Positions 5,504-11,218 of a stretch of DNA of 11,218 nt are shown in pieces. The position numbers were made by a program, and so were the translations under genes. The notes beneath the pieces are model-generated. The model saw only the letters and a list, made by a program, of their open reading frames with translations, had not been told where the DNA came from and did not search any database. This DNA is from Thalassiosira profunda (lineage: Eukaryota; Bacillariophyta; Thalassiosirophyceae; Thalassiosirales; Thalassiosiraceae). The first letter of the stretch is position 1; the number at the start of each line of letters is the position of its first letter. The DNA lies in assembly GCA_036939355.1 (NCBI GenBank), contig JALLAP010002046.1, positions 1-11,218 of the forward strand, given 5' to 3'.

Positions 5504-8162
5504 CTACACTTCCTCCGTCTTCGTCTCCTCTTCGGCACCAGTCGGCTGCTCCGCTTCCTCCCGCCCAATCTTCTCTCGGAGCAGTTGCTTCATCGCCTCC
5601 CCGACGGGGTCGAACGAGCTGGAAGCTTTGAAGGCATCCTCAAAAGAGATGAACGTGTTGCCCCTCATGTCCCGCCACGTCTCGTCGGTCCGCAGCAGCT
5701 TCTTCTTGCTGTTGAAGTTGATCGTTTCCAGCACGCCCTCCAACGTCTCCAGATCCCCCAGCTCTCCGTGCTCGTCCTTCCACTCCTTCAACTGCCAGAC
5801 TTTTCGCGCTTTGAGCTCGTCGTCGATGTGAGGCCCGTGCCCATCCATCTTCTTGATCTCAGTGTAGTAGAGCTTCCCCTCCACTGCCGCCGTCGGCACG
5901 TATCCCCTGACGTTCTCCGCGGCGTAAGTTGTCATTGGCTTCTTCACGGCCACCTTCATCGCAGCCACCAACGCGTCGCCCTCTTTTGCAGATTGTTTCA
6001 TCGCCTTGTCCTCAATGCCCTTCCTGAGAACAGCAATTCGCTCCGGTCCAAGCGCCAGTGTTGCTTCCGCGAAATCCGCCACGCGCTCTCGCATGTATTC
6101 GAGGAAGTACTGGATCTTGTAGCGCCCTTCCACGCGATCACCGGTGAACTCTTCCTTCGTTTTGGCAGTCTTTGGCTCGTTCCTCCTGCGCTGGAGTGCC
6201 CACATGTTGAACGGTCTGATGATTGTTGAGATGATAATAGCACGCCAAGTCCGTCGCTTCTCGCCAACGAGCGCTTGGGAAGGGCTCGATGGGGTATCCA
6301 ATGTGATGGAACAGCGCCGCCCAGGAGCCTGCAATGGCCATCTCGAGCGCTTCGTCCGACCCTCCGTAATTGTGCAACCCAAAAGCAGTCAGAATGGTCA
6401 TCGCCTCGGAATTCAACGCGCACTGCTCGCCGTCAAAAAGCTCTTCCAGTTTGGTCAGCATTGCTGCTGCCTTCCTCCAGCGCGAGAGACGAGACTTGGA
6501 TGTCGACGCTGCGCCGTCGGGGAGAAAGTACTGGCTGGCGCCGTAGGATGCGAAGGTGTTCGAGCGGTTCAGGCGCGTTTGTTCGTCCGACGGGTTGTCG
6601 TATTCTTCCGGCACTGGCTGCAGGCCCTCCATCAACTGTGCAGTGGTAACTACACCATCGTCGGCCAAGTACGCCCTGCCTGCCCTGCCATCAATCATGT
6701 ACTCCAGAATCTTTGTTGTTGGTTGCCGAATCCGCTGATAGTCGACCTGGGTACGAATTTGCTCCATCTGCTGGATCGTGTGTCGGATAGACGCCAAGCA
6801 CTGGTCGTACTGCTCGACCGAATTTGGAACAGGCCGTGCCGCCGACTGGAACAACGCTGACGGCCTCGGCAACGTCACGCTGGGCAAGCCCAAACCCCTC
6901 CCGAATCTCTGACCGCGCCCAGTCCCACTGTTCAAGAGACGGTTCAACGAAATGCCCCGAAACGCCGACGCGCCTTGGCTCTCCTGGGACGCATTTCCAG
7001 GCGTACCCAACCTCTGTCTCTGCGCCGGACGAGCTGAAACGCTATCGGTTGTGTCTGGCCGCGCCCTCAGTTGCTCAGACGCTGGCTCTGGAGCGCTTGG
7101 CGCTGCAACAGGAGCCTCGGATGTTGGAGCGTCCGGCGCCGGCGCAGGAGTTTCAGAAGCTGCAACAGGAGCCGCAAGTTCTGGAGCATTTGGCGCCGCA
7201 GCAGGAGCCGCCGCGGCAGGAGCCGCCGCGGCAGGAGCCGCCGCGGCAGGAGCCGCCGAAGGAGCTTCAGTTGACGGCGAGGGACTGGGGGCAGGAGCGG
7301 GGGCGGCAGGAGCGGGGGCAGGAGCGCGCGCCGGTGCCCGAGTCGATGCAGCCGCCCTGTTCGCACTTGCCCTCTCGTTCTTCTCTTGCGCCTTCCGCTT
7401 CAATTTCAGCCAGGCGCCCAAGTCCCTCTTGACGCTCTGGGGCACCTTCTCGTCCAACCACTGATAGAACTCAAAGTCTGCCCGGCGCCGCATGTCGGGA
7501 CCCCCCTGGCTCAGCGGATGGTTCGAGGTGTCAATCTCTCCCAATTTGGGAATTCTTCGGCTGTCCAGCTCAAGCTTTGGCCGCGAGGAGCGTTCGGTGA
7601 TGCGCCCCATCTCATTGTAAAAGTTGTTGGCCTCGCGAACGGATCTCCGGACGAGCAGCTGGTGGTGCATTCCCTCTCCCAACTCGACCCCCGGAAAGAG
7701 CTCGGCAAAATCGACAAGATACTCCTTCTTGCTCTTGTCGATCTGCTTGAACGCGTTCTGGAGCAGCGTCAGATCCACCTCCGCGTACGCCTCGTCCTCG
7801 AACCCCCCGCCCAAGAACGTCAGCGCGGGGAACAACTGCTCGAATGTCGTGAGCTTGTTCTCCAACAGCGTCGACGAGAGCACCCATCCTACCGCCTCCC
7901 GAAGAGCGGCGTCCTTCGACGTGAACAAATTCCTGTCCCCCATCGTGTCTGCGCAACCCAAGGGCGGGCCGGACGCGGAACGAGTCGGCGCGGCAAGTTG
8001 AGCGTCTGCCGGCAGCCCCCACGGGGCCGCGGCGTCTGCCGCCGAGGGCGACGGTGCTGGAGCCGACGCCAATTGCAGCAGGTGCACCAAGCTGCCCAAT
8101 AAGAACGAGGCCAAGAGGAGGGTGGTGATGGGCGGCAGTGGGACGGTGTGCTTCGTGTGCAT
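5504..8162 (-). CDS. Large membrane-anchored protein of unknown function, frame broken near 6.2 kb
   Basis: I do not recognise this protein. Read from the ATG at 8160-8162 (another in-frame ATG lies at 8237), residues 11-31 are a hydrophobic signal-anchor-like segment. A globular, charged region follows (about 70-265), including DKSKKEYLVDFAEL, which faintly resembles an EF-hand but has the wrong spacing. Then comes an Ala/Pro-rich linker (about 275-365) and a second globular region from about 445. This frame stops at 6138, while another minus frame, open from 6382, continues to the stop at 5504 with well-formed, charged protein (for example FLEYMRERVADFAEATLALG) and an acidic tail. A 58-bp GT-AG intron at 6187-6244 would join them into about 866 residues; a one-base indel would do as well. 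It diverges from the gene at 8722. The N-terminal anchor suggests a secretory or organellar membrane protein with a large soluble part. Confidence 0.6.
6187..6244 (-). other. Candidate 58-bp intron, or site of a frameshift
   Basis: On the minus strand the segment begins GTGCTATTATC and ends CCAGCGCAG, and removing it joins the two open frames of the large gene in register. Its length is close to the 60-bp intron in the HIR gene. The donor GTGCTA is weak and there is no long pyrimidine tract, so an indel in the sequence or a real frameshift somewhere within 6138-6382 is a serious alternative. Confidence 0.35.
7201..7260 (-). repeat. 15-bp coding minisatellite, four units
   Basis: Four 15-bp units of GCAGGAGCCGCCGCG (the last one varied at its end) stand in perfect register. 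On the minus strand each codes for a five-residue Ala/Pro unit of the APAAA type inside the linker of the large unknown protein. Looser, longer-period copies such as GCTGCAACAGGAGCC flank it from about 7100. Because the unit is a multiple of three, changes in copy number keep the frame. Confidence 0.9.
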
Positions 8163-8721
8163 CGAGCGGGCGTTGTCGAGGCGGCCGCGGACGCTTCCGA
8201 TGGCCGGGGCGGGTCCAGATGGGGCGCGGGGTGTCACGACGAGGTCGTGGGAGACAGGGAAGGCCCCTCGGCGGCGGGCGACGGCTGATGGGCGTCGCGG
8301 CGGAGACGGCGACCGACGACGGTAATGAGGAGCCTATAAAATCAGAACGGCGGCGGATTCCTGCACACCAGCGGCCATGGAGGAGGGCATAGGGGTGGCG
8401 AGTGGGGCTGAGGAGTCGGTGACGCCGAGAGGGTGCTCAAGGATCCGCCAAGGGCCACCTACGGGGTAAAGATATGAGCCCTTGCTTTGCCTAACAGTGA
8501 CCAAATTTTCGAATGAAAAAAAATCGAAAAACCCTCCCCCAGGCCCGAAAACCCTCAGATCGCAGAAAGCAAGCAAGTGCCCGAGGGTAAACTTGCTTTC
8601 GTGCACACCCCATCCCGCCCACACACCCGCGCCGCGACAAAGCTGGACAAAGGCACAGCTCAAGGCGCCCACGCTCATATCCTGGCGCCTCCGGTATTCA
8701 CAACTCCTCCGACTTGCAACC
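8163..8721. promoter_or_regulatory. Divergent intergenic region with TATA box and short upstream ORF
   Basis: This interval separates the starts of the large minus-strand gene and the + strand gene at 8722. On the + strand a TATA box (TATAAAAT) stands at 8335-8342. About 35 bp downstream is an ATG in good context (GCGGCCATGG, ATG at 8377), opening a 30-codon ORF that ends with TAA at 8467-8469. This ORF is in frame with the gene at 8722. It can be read as an upstream ORF. Alternatively the sequence GGGGTAAAG at its end is a donor, and joining at the CTCAG that ends at 8558 (a 93-bp intron) would give an N-terminal extension, since the frame is then open to 8722. An A-rich tract at 8515-8530 and the dispersed element follow. 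No TATA box is obvious for the minus-strand gene. Confidence 0.5.
8543..8592 (+). repeat. Dispersed ~50-bp element, copy 2
   Basis: The + strand reads GCCCGAAAACCCT, then CAGATCGCAGAAAGCAAGCA, then AGTGCCCGAGGGTAAA. It matches the minus-strand reading of 4384-4432 over about 50 bp with few differences. It lies 130 bp before the ATG at 8722, most likely in the 5' UTR or proximal promoter of that gene. Confidence 0.8.
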
Positions 8722-9907
8722 ATGGCCGACGAAGCGCGCGCATCGTTGGAGAAATCCCGCCTCGAGGTGATGGAATGCGAGGCCGAGATCAAATCCCTCA
8801 AGGAGGCCCTCAAATCCCTCGCGCTGGGGGCGGGGGCGGGCGAGGGATCGTCCCCCAACCGCCTCGAGGTGGCGGTGCGCGCCGCCAAGCCCGCCGATGC
8901 GGGAACCGGCGGCGAGGGTGTGTCGTTTAAGGTCCACCTCTCGTCGCCCATCGAGGAGCGCGATCTGGCGAGGGTGCGCGATCCCCTCGACCCCGCCGCG
9001 GAGGGGAGCGTGGCCGCATTTGAGTCCATAGAGACGGCCAACGCGCTGCTCACCGTCGAGGTCTACTCCCAAGACGGATCGAAAGTGGGATCCTCCGCGC
9101 CCCACGATTTGCTGCCCCTGTGTCAGGATGCGGAGCTGTGGCGGAAGGGCGGGGAGAAGAAGGTGTCGACTCTTGAGGTGGCGATTGTGGAGGACAAGGG
9201 GGTGGACGGCCACATTGGGGAGGTCGAGGCTGCCCCTGTTGCGGTANGAGGTGGCGATTGTGGAGGACAAGGGGGTGGACGGCCACATTGGGGAGGTCGA
9301 GGCTGCCCCTGTTGCGGTAGAGGAGGAGGTGGAGCGAACAGAGTCGGCAGATGCGTTTGAGGATGCAAAGGAAGAAATGGACGAATCTGCGGAAGGGAAA
9401 GATGCGGGAGAGACAAAAGAGTCTACTGACGAGGCTGGGTCCGAGGAGTTCAAAACGCCCGAACCCGACGCGGCCCAAGACGAGAGCAAACCGGCCAAAT
9501 TGCAGCTTCCCGTTTACACCGTCACATTGCAGCTGGAATACACCCCCTCGCACGACGACAGGCGCGACGCCCTCTACGACCGCCTCAACGCCGTGAGCAA
9601 GCGCAAGGTCGCGGCCATCGACGCCCTCCGCAAGCACGCCGGCGTCGTCAACCGCGCCAAGGCGGCGGAGGCGTCCAGCGTGGTGACCAGTCCGGGGAAG
9701 AAGCCGGCGGTGAAGCCGGGATTTCTCAACAAGGCGAAGGAGGAGGCGCCGCCGCCGGCTTGGAAGCGGTGGTACGATAAGACGTTGGGGCCTAAGTCGA
9801 TGCTGTGGGTGGTGGGGCCGGTGGCCAAGAATTATGTGATCTTTTTGGGAGTGGGGCTGTTCATTCACTGGAAGGGCGATTTGCTGGCGCTGCCTCCTCC
9901 GGTGTAA
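8722..9907 (+). CDS. Tail-anchored-like protein with N-terminal coiled coil, function unknown
   Basis: The start CAACCATGG has a strong eukaryotic context. The first 35 residues form a charged heptad-like helix. Residues about 65-155 alternate hydrophobic positions in short strands (VSFKVHLSS, ALLTVEVYSQDG, STLEVAIVED) and recall a C2-like beta sandwich, though this is only inference. A Glu/Asp/Lys-rich linker follows, then a more ordered region (VYTVTLQLEYTPS and a helical, basic stretch), and finally a hydrophobic segment (GPVAKNYVIFLGVGLFIHW) and an 11-residue tail ending in PPPV. That end suggests a C-terminal membrane anchor with the bulk facing the cytosol or stroma. As given the frame is broken by a single N at 9247; ignoring the N yields 394 residues, and also collapsing the flanking duplication yields 370. 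It converges on the HIR gene with 164 bp between stop codons. I do not recognise the family. Confidence 0.75.
9175..9319 (+). repeat. Perfect 72-bp duplication around a single N
   Basis: Bases 9175-9246 and 9248-9319 are identical as far as I can read (GAGGTGGCGATTGTGGAGGA ... GTTGCGGTA), with one N between. The unit is exactly 24 codons, so either removing the N or merging the copies restores the frame of the surrounding gene. The pattern is what results when two contig ends that overlap are joined with a gap character instead of being merged. A genuine in-frame tandem duplication with one miscalled base is the alternative. Confidence 0.9.
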
Positions 9908-10071
9908 AGGAAGGATGTTTGACGTGCCGAGGGAGGCGTGTAAAGGCAACTCATAGAAATCATCGAGGGCTAGTGGTACACTGCATTCTTCACTCCATAC
10001 CACACTGCGACAGAACCTGATCCCGACATTGAACAACATATGAAACAAGACAACTCGACAACGCCAAACGT

Positions 10072-11218
10072 TTACGAGAGCAAGTCCGTGGCACTGGCGT
10101 CGACTCCTCGAGTGGCTTTGTGAGCCTTCGTCGCCGTCGTCCCCCCGCTGCCCGAATTGCCGGTCATGAAACTCACTCCCACTTGATGCTGCAAACTCGC
10201 CACCGTCGCCGGATCGTGCTCCAAAATCAGGCTGTTCGCCCCCACCACCGACAGCGTGTCGAAGTACTGGCTCAAGAGCAAAATGTCCATCACGTCCTTG
10301 GGCTTGGCGCCCCCCACCTCCTCGCTGAACTCTGCGACGGACGACTGCAATCCTGCCACGATGGCCTTCCGCTGGCGGGCCACGCCCAATCCCGAGAGGT
10401 ACCGGGCCTCCGCCTCGGCCTCGGCGGCCTTGACCTGCCGGACCTTGTCGGCCTCGGCCTGGTGGGAGGCCGCCTCCTTGAGGCGCCGGGCGGCGTTGAT
10501 CTCGTTCATGGAGGCCTTCACCTTGGAATCCGGCGCCAGGTCCGTCACGAGGGTGTTCACAATGGCATAGCCGTAGTCCTTCATGACGGCCTGCAGCTGC
10601 TCGAACACCGAATTGGCAATGTCGTCCTTGGATTCAAAGGCTTCGTCCAATTCCAACCGGGGCACCTATTCCGAAGTCGGTAAGTCTAGTATCTTTTCTG
10701 AAAAAGACAGACAAAGTAAACTTACCGTGCTCCGGATGACGTCAAAGACGTACGCCTGGATCTGCTGGTTGGGCGACGTGAGGCGGTACCACGCATCGTA
10801 GGCGCTCTCGGTGACCACCTTGAACTGCACTGCCACGCCCACCTGGACGAAGACGTTGTCCTTCGTTTTGGTTTCACAGAGGACGTCGAGCTGCTGGACG
10901 CGGAGGGAGAGACGACCGACGACGTTCTGGAGGGGCCAGAAGATGCAGGAGGGTCCCGCGCCTACCAGGCGTTTGTATTGTCCTGTAAGCAATTGCAAAA
11001 ATAATAATGTGAGGGAAACATATCAGCGACAGCTATTTGCCATTGCAATAGAGAACCTGCCTCGCAGATTGCAATTGTCAGGCGCCCACCCCGCCAGGGT
11101 CGCGGAGGGCGAATGCGAACATCAGGCGACGCCTCCCCAACAGCTCCTCCAAACCCGACGCACCTAGATCCTCGACGACGCCGACCTCCTTCTCCCTTAT
11201 GCACTGGAGGCAGCAGCA
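10072..11218 (-). CDS. Hypersensitive-induced-reaction (HIR) type SPFH/band 7 protein, 5' partial
   Basis: Exons 11164-11218, 10726-10982 and 10072-10665 join in frame to 301 visible residues; the start codon is beyond the right edge, probably only a few codons away. The sequence follows plant HIR proteins (about 285 residues) closely: the Cys-rich N-terminus CCCLQC, LSLRVQQLDVLCETKTKDNV, QIQAYVFDVIRST, a VPRLELDEAFESKDDIANSV segment, NEINAARR, EAEARYLSGLGVARQRKAIV and KDVMDILLLSQYFDT. Known of the family: HIR proteins oligomerise on the inner face of the plasma membrane, held by N-terminal acylation, form lipid microdomains and in plants take part in hypersensitive cell death; the role in a protist is open. 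The N-terminal cysteines fit palmitoylation. The Ala/Glu-rich stretch around residues 165-200 is the usual SPFH coiled coil. The C-terminus (GNSGSGGTTATK onward) is a divergent, Ser/Thr-rich tail. Confidence 0.9.
10666..10725 (-). other. Intron 2 of the HIR gene (60 bp, phase 0)
   Basis: On the minus strand the intron begins GTAAGTTTAC and ends GGAATAG. It splits Thr (ACG) from Val (GTG) within the conserved DVIRST-VPRL segment, exactly where the homologous proteins continue without interruption. A pyrimidine run (TTTGTCTGTCTTTTTCAG) lies in its first half; using that inner CAG would not keep the frame or the conserved residues. Confidence 0.9.
10983..11163 (-). other. Intron 1 of the HIR gene (181 bp, phase 1)
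   Basis: On the minus strand it begins GTGCGTCGGG and ends TTGCTTACAG. Splicing joins the exon coding for CIREKEVGVVEDL to QYKRLVGAGPS through a split Gly codon, matching the family layout (REKFG..ED.LEPG-like region). Reading through instead hits a TGA in the intron. It contains three palindromic TTGCAA-centred motifs. Confidence 0.85.

Noticed and set aside
6952..7464. Long + strand Gly/Ala-rich ORF
   Set aside because: It is the antisense of the Ala/Pro-rich linker of the minus-strand gene; GC-rich repeats keep the opposite strand open.
8334..9053. 239-codon minus-strand ORF opposite the gene at 8722
   Set aside because: It is Ser/Arg-rich in the way expected from antisense reading, and it would overlap the coding region with the good start context and anchor.
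10120..10683. 187-codon + strand ORF opposite HIR exon 3
   Set aside because: The minus strand encodes an unmistakable HIR protein, so this is a shadow.

Overview
This window looks like nuclear DNA of a unicellular eukaryote, most likely a microalga or a related protist. The evidence is a spliced hypersensitive-induced-reaction (HIR) type SPFH gene with GT-AG introns, compact genes on both strands without operon logic, long Ala/Pro-rich low-complexity protein segments, a TATA box, a good eukaryotic start context (CAACCATGG), and a short interstitial stretch of CCCTAA (TTAGGG-type) telomere-like DNA. The DNA is moderately GC-rich and intron-poor. I cannot name the species; a stramenopile-like alga is a guess.

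Layout, left to right. (1) Bases 1-374 are mostly non-coding, with two near-perfect splice-donor motifs on the + strand. (2) A minus-strand class I SAM-dependent methyltransferase gene with an NPPW motif (375-1790) lies head to head with a plus-strand TrmA-type tRNA (uracil-5-)-methyltransferase gene (1960-3516), sharing a short intergenic promoter. (3) Bases 3517-5503 form a repeat-rich interval: about 3.5 degenerate tandem copies of a ~195-bp unit, a ~50-bp dispersed element that recurs inverted 4 kb away, telomere-like repeats, a pair of ~100-bp direct repeats with 135-bp spacing, a GC-rich stretch with one doubtful ORF, and a hairpin. (4) A large minus-strand gene of unknown function (5504-8162) encodes a membrane-anchored protein with an Ala/Pro-rich linker; its reading frame breaks once near 6.2 kb, by a short intron or an indel. 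(5) Diverging from it, a plus-strand gene (8722-9907) encodes a coiled-coil/beta-domain/acidic-linker protein with a C-terminal membrane anchor. It contains a perfect 72-bp duplication separated by a single N, which looks like an assembly seam. (6) Converging on that gene is the minus-strand HIR/SPFH gene (10072 to beyond 11218), with three exons visible and its start codon outside the window.

The genes do not form an obvious pathway. The clearest links are architectural: two head-to-head pairs (methyltransferase/methyltransferase, and unknown membrane protein/tail-anchored protein), and one convergent pair at the right end. I see no convincing new defence or biosynthetic system. The least explained material is the repeat interval and the inverted dispersed element that also sits in the 5' region of the gene at 8722.
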